DNA from: Nostoc sp. HK-01
GTDB taxonomy: Bacteria > Cyanobacteriota > Cyanobacteriia > Cyanobacteriales > Nostocaceae
Direction of reading: 5' to 3'
DNA: 64,000 nucleotides
NCBI GenBank assembly: GCA_003990705.1
Contig: AP018318.1
Coordinates: 1,298,501 to 1,362,500 of the forward strand
Shown piece after piece: positions 40,311-48,239 of this stretch. The notes beneath the pieces are model-generated. The model saw only the letters and a list, made by a program, of their open reading frames with translations. It was not told the origin of the DNA and did no database searches. Each line of letters opens with the position of its first letter. Position 1 is the first letter of the stretch. A program made the position numbers and the translations under genes.

Positions 40311-41987
40311 CTGTTTACGGACGCTATCGCTTCCGTTATGGATGGAAGAAACAAAATTAAGATGCACCGAAAAAAATTACACTTTATATTGTGTTCTGAC
40401 AGTTAAGACCGATCCCCCAATGGTGCAAAATCGCCCGTACAGAAGCTTGGTTCTGGGTTGAGACGGTTATGACATTGGTGAAATGGTTGCTACCATTATC
40501 CCGTTTAGGAGACTGTATTTATCCGTTAACCCAGGTCAGGGCGCACTTCCAATTGCTAGTATGACTCCGCATTCGTGAGGAAGCCTTTGATGATGAAAAC
40601 ACCAAAGTCCAAATCCCGTTCCCATCAACCAAGAGCGAATGAAACTTCTGACTTAAGACCAATCAACCCAAATGCAGCGGGTATTGATATCGGTTCAGAA
40701 TTTCACTGGGTAAGTGTTCCAAAAGATAGAGCCTCCGAGAGTGTCAGACGTTTTGGCTGTTACACTGCTGACCTGTATGCTCTAGCTGATTGGTTGGCTG
40801 TTTGTGGAGTAAAAACTGTAGCAATGGAATCAACGGGGGTATATTGGATAGCATTGTTTCAAATCTTGGAGACAAAGGGCTTTGAAGTTAAACTTGTCAA
40901 CGCCCATCACGTTAAAACATTGCCTGGACGTAAAACTGATATTTTAGACTGTCAATGGTTGCAACAATTACATAGTTACGGATTGTTGTCTGGTTCTTTT
41001 CGCCCAGAAGACCAAATTTGTGTATTACGGAGTTATATCCGCCACCGAGATAGTCTCATCAAAAGTGCTTGTGTTCACATTCAACGGATGCAAAAAGCTT
41101 TAACCCAGATGAACGTGCAACTGCATAAAGTTGTTAGCGATATCACTGGTACCACTGGTATGGCAATTATTCGAGCTATTGTTGAAGGAGAAAGAGATCC
41201 ACAAATTTTAGCAGCTAAAAAGCATCACCGCGCTAAACGCTCGGAAGCAGAAATTGCTGCCGCACTCAATGGTGATTATCGCAGTGAGCATGTCTTTGTA
41301 CTTCAACAAGAACTACAACTTTACGATGTTTATCAAACTCATATAGCAGCCTGCGACCGCCAAATACAGGAGTGCTTATCTCAATTTAGCGAGAAAGTTA
41401 ATTTGAATGAATTTCCGCTTCCCCAACCAAAGCACATCCGCCATAAACCCCAAGGCAATGAACCTGCTTTTGATTTACGTACCCATCTTTACCGAATTAG
41501 TGGTGTGGACTTCACTGCTATTGATGGTCTTGGTATCCTAACAGTACAAACCATTATTTCTGAGGTTGGTTTAGATCCTAGCCGATTCCCAACTGTTAAA
41601 CACTTTACTTCTTGGCTTGGTCTTTGCCCTTGTAATCGTATCACTGGCGGCAAAGTTAAAAGTTCTCAAACCCGCTTGGTGGTTAACCCTGCTACCAATG
41701 CTTTCCGAATGGCTGCACAAACAGCTGGCAAGAGCAATTCTGCTTTAGGTGCTTTTTATCGTCGCTTACGTTCTCGCCTGGGTACACCCAAAGCTATCAC
41801 TGCTACTGCTCATAAGTTGGCACGAATTTTCTACCGACTTTGGACAACAGGAGGTAACTATCAAGATATTGGCATGGATTATTATGAGCAACGTTATCAA
41901 GAACGAGTCATCAATAACCTCCAAAAAAAGGCTCTAGCTTTGGGTTTTGAGCTTGTTCCTCAGCCCCAAGCAAATACGGTTTCTTAG
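40311..41987 (+). mobile_element. IS110-family element, ends not resolved
   Basis: Contains an intact IS110-type recombinase gene preceded by about 280 bp of non-coding DNA abutting the IS701-type element. IS110 elements lack clear terminal inverted repeats, so the true ends cannot be set from one copy. The leader contains small hairpins such as AATGGT-TGCT-ACCATT near 40483-40498, as expected for the structured guide RNA of this family. Confidence 0.55.
40590..41987 (+). CDS. IS110-family transposase (DEDD recombinase)
   Basis: From the ATG at 40590, with GTGAGG about 9 nt upstream, it encodes 465 aa. The N-terminal RuvC-like DEDD domain shows AAGIDIGSEFHWVSV with the first Asp, AMESTGVYW with the Glu, and TDILDCQWL with the last Asp pair. 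The C-terminal Tnp domain has GIDGLG-type text (IDGLGILTVQTIISEVG), ASWLGLCP-type sequence and a QTRLVVNPATNAFRMAA segment holding the likely serine nucleophile region. It is full length with no frameshift. Confidence 0.92.
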   Translation: MMKTPKSKSRSHQPRANETSDLRPINPNAAGIDIGSEFHWVSVPKDRASESVRRFGCYTADLYALADWLAVCGVKTVAMESTGVYWIALFQILETKGFEVKLVNAHHVKTLPGRKTDILDCQWLQQLHSYGLLSGSFRPEDQICVLRSYIRHRDSLIKSACVHIQRMQKALTQMNVQLHKVVSDITGTTGMAIIRAIVEGERDPQILAAKKHHRAKRSEAEIAAALNGDYRSEHVFVLQQELQLYDVYQTHIAACDRQIQECLSQFSEKVNLNEFPLPQPKHIRHKPQGNEPAFDLRTHLYRISGVDFTAIDGLGILTVQTIISEVGLDPSRFPTVKHFTSWLGLCPCNRITGGKVKSSQTRLVVNPATNAFRMAAQTAGKSNSALGAFYRRLRSRLGTPKAITATAHKLARIFYRLWTTGGNYQDIGMDYYEQRYQERVINNLQKKALALGFELVPQPQANTVS

Positions 41988-41998
41988 GAGAGGGATAA

Positions 41999-42104
41999 GT
42001 AGGGTGACGGCTATGCAAAGATTTTGGAACTTAACATAGTGAGAATTAGCCGTAACGCACCATCTTTTTCTGTGCGTTACGGCTTACGCCTAACACACCC
42101 TATT
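41999..42104. repeat. Interspersed element with 13-bp hairpin downstream of IS110 gene
   Basis: Inside it AGCCGTAACGCAC (42048-42060) pairs perfectly with GTGCGTTACGGCT (42072-42084). The outer ends AGTAGGGTG and CACACCCTATT are also inverted. The GTGCGTTACGGC arm is a widespread cyanobacterial repeat motif. It might be a separate small element or part of the IS110 3' flank. Confidence 0.5.
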
Positions 42105-42268
42105 AACTTCATTTATTCTCAACACGCTGTATCAGTCTACCGAGGTTAAATAACACAAGAACCTAAAATTGGGAAGTTAAAAGCAAGAATAGAAAAAACG
42201 ATGCTTTTGAAAGCAGCGATCAAACCTAAAATAGGTATAGGCAATTATCGCTTCATTTCCTCAAACTG

Positions 42269-43219
42269 ATGAAAAATAAAATCAAACCTGATTGGGCTGG
42301 TGAAAGCATACTCTCCAAGTTCGTTAATCTGCTGATCCATACCAAACCTGTTTACAATGTGATGAAATACCAAGCTAGACAAGTATTAATCACAACAGCA
42401 GAAAAAAACGGAATTCCCTGGCGCAAAAACGCTGAAGCACTGCAAGGACTGATGACCAAACAACTCCTAGGTGCAGTTACGAACCCGGAAGTTGTGTATC
42501 CAGAATATTACAAAGTACCATTCCACGCTTACGCTGAGGGTAATCTTTGCTGGGAAGCGGCTTTTGAAGCGGAGTCAGCCACTTACGCCATGTCTTTGCG
42601 TGTTTGGCCGCAAGAAAATCTGACTTGGGAAGCGGCTCATGGCAGACTCAGAGGCACTTTTCATGATGTTTTGGCAGCTTACGGCCCTTTGCAGGTGAGA
42701 GAAATTCTGGACATTGGCTGCTCGATAGGTTTATCGACGATGGCGCTGCATCGTTATTATCAAGAGAAGCAAGAACAGCCAATTCGGACTGTTGGTTTAG
42801 ATTTATCGCCCTATATGCTGGCTGTGGCTAAGGCGAGAGATGTGAATAATGAAATTTCTCAGTGGGTTCATGGTAGAGCCGAAAAGACAGGCTTACCAGA
42901 TAATTCCTTTGACTTGGTGACACTCCAGTTTGTATGTCATGAATTGCCAAGCTATGCCAGCAAAGAGATTTTCCTGGAAGCTAAACGACTTCTCAGACCC
43001 GGTGGTTATATTGCCTTGGTAGATAATAACCCGCGATCGCCTGTAATTCAAAATCTCCCACCTGCCCTGTTTACTTTAATGAAAAGTACGGAACCTTGGA
43101 GTGATGATTACTATGGTTTCGATATTCAAGCAGCTTTGGAAGAAATAGGTTTTTCACCCACAATTGAAGTCGCCAGTGACCCCCGTCACCGGACTATTAT
43201 CGGGAAAAAGCCTGTATAA
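42269..43219 (+). CDS. Class I SAM-dependent methyltransferase
   Basis: A 316-aa protein. After an N-terminal extension of about 145 residues the Rossmann methyltransferase core starts with motif I ILDIGCSIGLST, then TVGLDLSPYMLAVAKAR (motif II with the acidic residue), GRAEKTGLPDNSFDLVTLQFVCHEL and RLLRPGGYIALVDNNP (motif III/IV). The substrate is unknown; the fold resembles ubiquinone/menaquinone or small-molecule methyltransferases. It stands alone after the mobile elements. Confidence 0.85.
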   Translation: MKNKIKPDWAGESILSKFVNLLIHTKPVYNVMKYQARQVLITTAEKNGIPWRKNAEALQGLMTKQLLGAVTNPEVVYPEYYKVPFHAYAEGNLCWEAAFEAESATYAMSLRVWPQENLTWEAAHGRLRGTFHDVLAAYGPLQVREILDIGCSIGLSTMALHRYYQEKQEQPIRTVGLDLSPYMLAVAKARDVNNEISQWVHGRAEKTGLPDNSFDLVTLQFVCHELPSYASKEIFLEAKRLLRPGGYIALVDNNPRSPVIQNLPPALFTLMKSTEPWSDDYYGFDIQAALEEIGFSPTIEVASDPRHRTIIGKKPV

Positions 43220-43321
43220 GTGTTAAGTGCTGATTCGATAAAGAATGTAGAGACAAATTTCTGTCTCTACATCACACATCAACATCTAAGTAGAGAGACA
43301 TAAATAATTGTAATTAGGACT

Positions 43322-43349
43322 AGGCAGGAGGCAGAAGGCAGAAGGCAGG
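43322..43349. repeat. Heptanucleotide tandem repeat (AGGCAGG/AGGCAGA)n
   Basis: Four 7-bp units, the reverse complement phase of the (CCTCCTG)n array at 22533-22567. Confidence 0.7.
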
Positions 43350-43442
43350 AGGGAATAGGTTTTTAACTATTTTGTCTAAGACTTATCTAGTTAAGTTTAT
43401 TTGTGTCTTCTTACTTACTACAAATGAAACTGAGGTGGATAA

Positions 43443-43590
43443 TTTGAGGAGTAATAATTAGCGTAATGCAGCTGGCGGCAGAGCGATCGCAACCCGAGCT
43501 AATCGCCGCACAACTTAAACCACCGACACCGCTACCGATAACATCTGTTTGTTTCACGGCTTTTCCCAAAACCACACCCAAACTTTTATT
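43443..43590 (-). pseudogene. Decayed fragment of an FAD-dependent oxidoreductase N-terminus
   Basis: Reading the minus strand gives VKQTDVIGSGVGGLSCAAI, close to the dinucleotide-binding GxGxxG start of phytoene-desaturase/carotene-isomerase-like flavoproteins, but missing about two residues before the glycines and losing similarity right after. No start signal or downstream continuation exists. It is interpreted as the remnant of a lost gene. Confidence 0.4.
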
Positions 43591-43783
43591 AGCTAATTAC
43601 CGAAGTTTATGAATCGAAACACAAGGGAGATTTTTGATTAGAAGCCAAGTTTGGCTGACTAAATCAGCCTGATTCCGATTCTTAGTTGAGTTTTGGTAAA
43701 CATCTGCCCCCAAATTATCTGTGTAATGTCTATCCTGGAATAGTAGGGGAATCACCTTAGCGTAAACTGCCAACAGGTGTTAG

Positions 43784-44953
43784 ATGCTGCAAATAGAACA
43801 GATATTACACCACCGTTATCAAATCCAACGGCAACTAGGTAATAATGGCATTCGCCAAACTTGGCTGGCCAAAGATTTACAAGCTGCTGATGGGGAAGAA
43901 TCATTAGTTGTGGTCAAACTTTTGGCTTTCGGCGGAACTGTCCAGTGGGATGACTTGAAGTTGTTTGAGAGAGAAGCACAAGTTCTCAAACAGCTAAAAC
44001 ATCCGCGGATTCCGCAATACATTGATTATTTTTGTGTTGATGACCACACATTGTGGTTTGGCTTAGTCCAAGAATATATTCCTGGGGAATCGCTCAAAGA
44101 AAAACTTGCAGTTGGTAAACACTGTACAGAAAAGCACGCCAGGAAAATTGCGACTGAGGTTTTAAAAATTCTGATATATCTGCATGAATTGAATCCTGGT
44201 GTATTACATCGGGATATCAAGCCCAGTAATTTAATTTGGGGTGAAGATAATCAGGTATATTTGGTAGATTTCGGTGCAGTTCAAGATAAAGCTGCTAAAG
44301 AAGGTGTGACCTTTACGGTGGTTGGAACTTATGGTTATGCGCCGATGGAACAATTTGGCGGTCGGGCTGTTCCTGCATCTGACTTGTATGCTTTGGGTGC
44401 ATCGTTAATTCATTTATTAACTGGTGTTCCCCCTGGTGATTTACCGCAACAAGATTTGCGGATACAATTCGCTGACCGAGTGAACGCAAGTTCTAGTTTT
44501 GTGCGCTGGTTGCAAAAGATGACTGAACCTGCGCCGGAACAACGCTTTAGTAATGCCCGCCAAGCACTTGATACTTTAAAATCGAATTTGGCTGTCAAAC
44601 CTGTCAGCCATAAAATAATTAATAATTCTGGTTGTGGGATTAATTCTACGGAACCTGTACCAGAAGAGATTTTGGGATGGAATTGGGGGGCGTTTTTATT
44701 ACCTTGGTTTTGGTTATGGACTAATCAGGTATGGTGTGGATTGTTTTGTTTTGTACCACAAATTGGTTGGTTTATGGCGATCGCTATGGGGGCAAAAGGC
44801 AATGAATGGGCTTGGAAAAGTAGACAATGGCGCAGTATTGAACATTTTAAAGAACATCAACGCGGTTGGGCGATCGCCGGAGTTCTCATCGGCGCACCTA
44901 TGAGTTTGATTTTATGGGTTAGTGCATTTCTAGTTCTGAAGTCAATCTTTTAA
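43784..44953 (+). CDS. Ser/Thr protein kinase with C-terminal membrane module
   Basis: A 389-aa eukaryotic-like kinase. The ATP-anchoring Lys45 (VVVKLL), catalytic loop HRDIKPSN (His142-Asn149) and DFG (162-164) are present, followed by GTYGYAPMEQ and SDLYALGASLIHLLTG. The glycine-rich loop is reduced to LGNNG, lacking the full GxGxxG. Residues from about 300 hold hydrophobic segments with WNWGAFLLPWFWLWTN and a final membrane helix (VLIGAPMSLILWVSAFLVL), an arrangement seen in cyanobacterial kinases that are membrane-bound. The target is unknown. No partner gene is adjacent. Confidence 0.9.
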   Translation: MLQIEQILHHRYQIQRQLGNNGIRQTWLAKDLQAADGEESLVVVKLLAFGGTVQWDDLKLFEREAQVLKQLKHPRIPQYIDYFCVDDHTLWFGLVQEYIPGESLKEKLAVGKHCTEKHARKIATEVLKILIYLHELNPGVLHRDIKPSNLIWGEDNQVYLVDFGAVQDKAAKEGVTFTVVGTYGYAPMEQFGGRAVPASDLYALGASLIHLLTGVPPGDLPQQDLRIQFADRVNASSSFVRWLQKMTEPAPEQRFSNARQALDTLKSNLAVKPVSHKIINNSGCGINSTEPVPEEILGWNWGAFLLPWFWLWTNQVWCGLFCFVPQIGWFMAIAMGAKGNEWAWKSRQWRSIEHFKEHQRGWAIAGVLIGAPMSLILWVSAFLVLKSIF

Positions 44954-44982
44954 GGGTGTCTGAGTTGTTGTCGAGAAGTTAT

Positions 44983-45015
44983 AGATCCCCGACTTTTTGA
45001 AAAAGTCGGGGATCT
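44983..45015. repeat. Hairpin AGATCCCCGACTTTTT, copy 2
   Basis: A 16-bp perfect stem with a one-base centre, between the convergent kinase and msrA genes. It matches the hairpin at 9036-9068 in its 15-bp arm. Confidence 0.7.
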
Positions 45016-45048
45016 AAACACCCGCACAGATAACTTTTTCAGCAAATT

Positions 45049-45726
45049 CTATTTAGTGTAAATTTCTGGAAACGTGGTTTCAAGTTTAGCTAATTTTGGC
45101 AAGTCATTTGCTACGACATAGCGACTATCAGGATTACGCACAATATAGTTTTGATGATATTCTTCAGCTTGATAAAAACCTTGTAATGGACTTACTTCGG
45201 TGACAATTTGCTTGTTAAAGATTTTCTGTTGATTGAGTTGATCAATATATTTTTGTGCTTCTTGTTTTTGCTCATTGTTAGCAAAAAATATCACTGAACG
45301 ATATTGTCTACCAGAATCAGGCCCTTGGCGATTCAATTGTGTTGGGTCATGGGCTACTAAAAAGTAAACTTTTAGTAGTTGATCGTAGGAAATTTTTGAT
45401 GGATCATAAGTGATTTTCACTGATTCCGCGTGATTAGTGAATCCAGAACTGACAAGGGTATAGTCTGCGGTGGTTGCATCGCCACCAGAAAAGCCAGAAA
45501 CAACATCAGAAACACCGTTGAGATGCTCAAAAACTGCTTCCATTCCCCAAAAGCAACCACCAGCGAAAACAGCTACCTGTTTATTCTGAGGTGTCGTAGT
45601 TGAGATATCACTAGCGGGAGTAGGAAACATGACACGGGATGCGCCATACAGAAGTAGAAAACTCAAAGAGATGATCGATAAGTTGCGTACTAAATTGCGA
45701 GAGAGTGTAAAGTTATTATTTGACAT
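45049..45726 (-). CDS. msrA: Peptide-methionine (S)-S-oxide reductase
   Basis: Reduces S-methionine sulfoxide in proteins. It has 225 aa, with an N-terminal hydrophobic anchor or signal (residues about 12-32) before the catalytic GGCFWGMEAVFE motif (Cys58). YDPSKISYDQLL, FLVAHDPTQLNRQGPDSGRQYRS and YHQNY follow in family order. The N-terminal segment suggests export to the periplasm or thylakoid lumen. It is convergent with the kinase gene. Confidence 0.94.
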   Translation of the reverse strand: MSNNNFTLSRNLVRNLSIISLSFLLLYGASRVMFPTPASDISTTTPQNKQVAVFAGGCFWGMEAVFEHLNGVSDVVSGFSGGDATTADYTLVSSGFTNHAESVKITYDPSKISYDQLLKVYFLVAHDPTQLNRQGPDSGRQYRSVIFFANNEQKQEAQKYIDQLNQQKIFNKQIVTEVSPLQGFYQAEEYHQNYIVRNPDSRYVVANDLPKLAKLETTFPEIYTK

Positions 45727-45858
45727 AGGTGCGTAAACTCCTTTGATGATTGATTTAGGCGTTTGGTTATGAAATAGCGATCGCTATGTTGAAATTCAAC
45801 TCGGTAATAAAATATTTATAAAACTAAGACAGCACAAGACTTTTAACTCTGTCACCTA

Positions 45859-46998
45859 TTATCTGTTCCCTCCCAATAATGTAGGTAATTTCAAAATAAA
45901 AATACTGCCATTCCCCAGTTCTGAACGAAGTTCGATTGTACCGCCAATGCACTCTACAAGGCGTTTGACGATACATAAACCCATACCAGTGCCACCAGTG
46001 GAACGGGTACGAGACGCATCTACTCGATAAAATGGTTCAAAAATGCGGGACTGTTCTAATAAAGGGATACCACATCCTTTGTCGCTGACTTGAATCATTG
46101 CCCAACCATTAGCTTGAGTTAGCTGCAAGGTAATTGGCTCACCTACATCTGAGTATTTAACTGCATTGGCAATCAGATGGCTTAATATCTGCATTAGCTG
46201 ATGACGTTCTGCCTTGACTTTAATAGGAAAAGGCGGGATTTCTACCTGAATTAACCGATGATGAAATTTTTCGGTTATCTCAGCTATAGCTGTAAGCAAA
46301 TCATTGAGTAATAAAGGTTCAGTTTCCCAGGGACAAGGAATTGTGCTGTTATCTGCCCGTGCTAAATATAGTAAGTCTTGCAAAATATAATTCATTCTTT
46401 CCGCATCAGAAACAGCCATTTCGAGAGTTTCTTTCTGGGAAGCGGCTAAATTATGACTGCGTTGTAAACTTCTTTGCAGATATCCATAAACCATGCTCAG
46501 AGGTGTGCGTAATTCATGGGCTAAATCGCTGAACAACTGGCGTTGCTGTTCTTTAGCTTCGGAAAGCCTGGTTAAAAATTCCATCCATGTCTGGGCTAAC
46601 TCCTGAATTTCGCTTGGTGTTTGGTTTAAGCCTAGCTGGTGGGGAATCAATTCATTGGTGCAGGTTTCTGCCCATTGATTTATCTGTTGTAATGGTAAAA
46701 GCGATCGCTTAATAAACAACGCTGTCAAAACAATTGTAGTAGTAAGTGAGCAAACGCCCATTATTCCCAAACTTTGAATCATCGTCAACAGTTGAGCATC
46801 ATCAGCCATACCATAATTTTGATGAGCAATCATCAGAAACTGTCTGATTTCCCAACCCGCCCAGATTGTAAAGCTACTTAGTCCGAACGTCACAATCATA
46901 ATGATGCCAACAGTCAACCGGAAATGAAGTGAAGCAGGGTCAATTCTGACTACAAAAAACTCGACTAATTTTCTGGGAAAATTTCCGGCAAAATTCAT
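45859..46998 (-). CDS. Membrane sensor histidine kinase
   Basis: A 379-aa two-component sensor. Two transmembrane segments (about 28-50 and 75-97) bracket a short periplasmic loop. A HAMP-like region follows with LLPLQQINQWAE, then the HisKA box FSDLAHELRTPLS with phosphorylated His161, and an HATPase_c domain with N-box (HLIANAVKYSD), G1 (VSDKGCGIP), F-box and G2 (GGTGMGLCIVKRL). No response regulator is adjacent, so it is an orphan kinase in this window. Confidence 0.93.
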   Translation of the reverse strand: MNFAGNFPRKLVEFFVVRIDPASLHFRLTVGIIMIVTFGLSSFTIWAGWEIRQFLMIAHQNYGMADDAQLLTMIQSLGIMGVCSLTTTIVLTALFIKRSLLPLQQINQWAETCTNELIPHQLGLNQTPSEIQELAQTWMEFLTRLSEAKEQQRQLFSDLAHELRTPLSMVYGYLQRSLQRSHNLAASQKETLEMAVSDAERMNYILQDLLYLARADNSTIPCPWETEPLLLNDLLTAIAEITEKFHHRLIQVEIPPFPIKVKAERHQLMQILSHLIANAVKYSDVGEPITLQLTQANGWAMIQVSDKGCGIPLLEQSRIFEPFYRVDASRTRSTGGTGMGLCIVKRLVECIGGTIELRSELGNGSIFILKLPTLLGGNR

Positions 46999-47578
46999 GG
47001 GAATATCTCATATATATAGGACTCATATTTGCATTTATAGCTGCCGTCTTTGCTTTTCTCTGTTACCTGTTGCCTATTCCCCTCTACATAATTATGTTCA
47101 GTAATCAAACTAGATTTTTATAGCAACTAATTTCCTCAAATTGCCCTACATAAGTTTTTGCTTTAAACAATATCCAAGCACCGCTTTACATAATTTAATT
47201 TTAATCGCACAACGCTTGAGAAAAATGAGTTTTTCCTGAATAGAATTAAAGCTTTTGCTGAAAAAGCTTTAATTTATTACTAACAAAATATTTTTAAAGT
47301 ATCAAGTTCTATTGTATTCCCCATTCCTAATGAGGGATTTTCTTTTAAAACACCCCTATCGTGAGGGTGTTTTATACATACTAAAAATTCTCTTTGATTA
47401 TGAAAATTTTTTAGCTTTTTTTTATGATATGTAAGGATTGTACACCTTAAAACTTATTATTTTACAAGAGTATTTGATGAGTAGTTTTACAAAATTTTAA
47501 TGTTATCCTCAGTTTTTTTTAATGTTAATAAATTAATGTATTTAGTTAGACATATTTATCGACATCAAGGCTTGAATT
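46999..47578. other. Divergent AT-rich intergenic region with hairpin
   Basis: About 580 bp between the divergent histidine kinase and DUF2808 genes. It contains the hairpin at 47346-47374 and otherwise AT-rich sequence without a convincing ORF or known operator. Confidence 0.4.
47346..47374. terminator. Terminator-like hairpin with A- and T-flanks
   Basis: AAAACACCC (47347-47355) pairs with GGGTGTTTT (47365-47373), with a 9-nt loop, giving a GC core flanked by A and T runs that could terminate in both directions. No annotated gene ends here, so it may mark an unannotated transcript. Confidence 0.5.
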
Positions 47579-48082
47579 ATGAAAGGTTTAATTTATGGTA
47601 GTTTGTCTGCGTTGATACTCTCTACAGCCCCTACAGCTATAGCTACGCCGACCAACTCTCAACAGATTGATTTATCGTTATCATCTCAAATTGCATATAC
47701 AGTTAATGTTCCCAGTATCACCAACTCTGGTGTCCGAAATGATACGCATTTTATTAAGGTGTCCGTAATGGGCATGTCTGTACAAGACTTAATGATTTCT
47801 CTACCCAATCAAATGGAACGTTTTAGTAATGTCCGGGTTGTAGATGAATCGGGTAAAAAGATTGGGGCTAAAACAGAAATTACTAAAGAACGTTTATCAA
47901 TTACTTTTGACCAACCAGTGGCTTCGGGTAGTTCTTTAGAAGTGCAATTAACAGGTGTACAAACAAAGATTTTAGATGGGAGAATATTGCTCTATGGAGT
48001 GACAGCTAAACGAACTGGTTTACAAGGAGAAATTCCTGTAGGTACTGCTAGAATCGATCTTCCTTATAAAAATTCCAATTGA
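47579..48082 (+). CDS. DUF2808 family exported protein
   Basis: A 167-aa protein with a signal peptide of about 22 residues (ending IATPT) and a beta-rich DUF2808 domain: VRNDTHFIKVSVMGMSVQDLMISLP, RVVDESGKKIGAKTEITKERLSITFDQPVASGSSLEVQLTGVQ-type text split around residues 84-130. Many cyanobacteria carry several such genes; the role is unknown, probably periplasmic or surface. The start ATG is preceded by AAGG at a normal distance. Confidence 0.85.
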   Translation: MKGLIYGSLSALILSTAPTAIATPTNSQQIDLSLSSQIAYTVNVPSITNSGVRNDTHFIKVSVMGMSVQDLMISLPNQMERFSNVRVVDESGKKIGAKTEITKERLSITFDQPVASGSSLEVQLTGVQTKILDGRILLYGVTAKRTGLQGEIPVGTARIDLPYKNSN

Positions 48083-48239
48083 TCATTGTCAAAACACCAA
48101 CAATCTCATCTCCATTCCAGTAGTAGATGCAAGAAAGCTTCGTGTCTACCACTGGCATTCTGAAACCTCATTTCTCTAAAATTAATGACCAAAAACGACC
48201 TTTACGGGTGATTCTGTAATTTAGACGTGTTTTAGCTAA

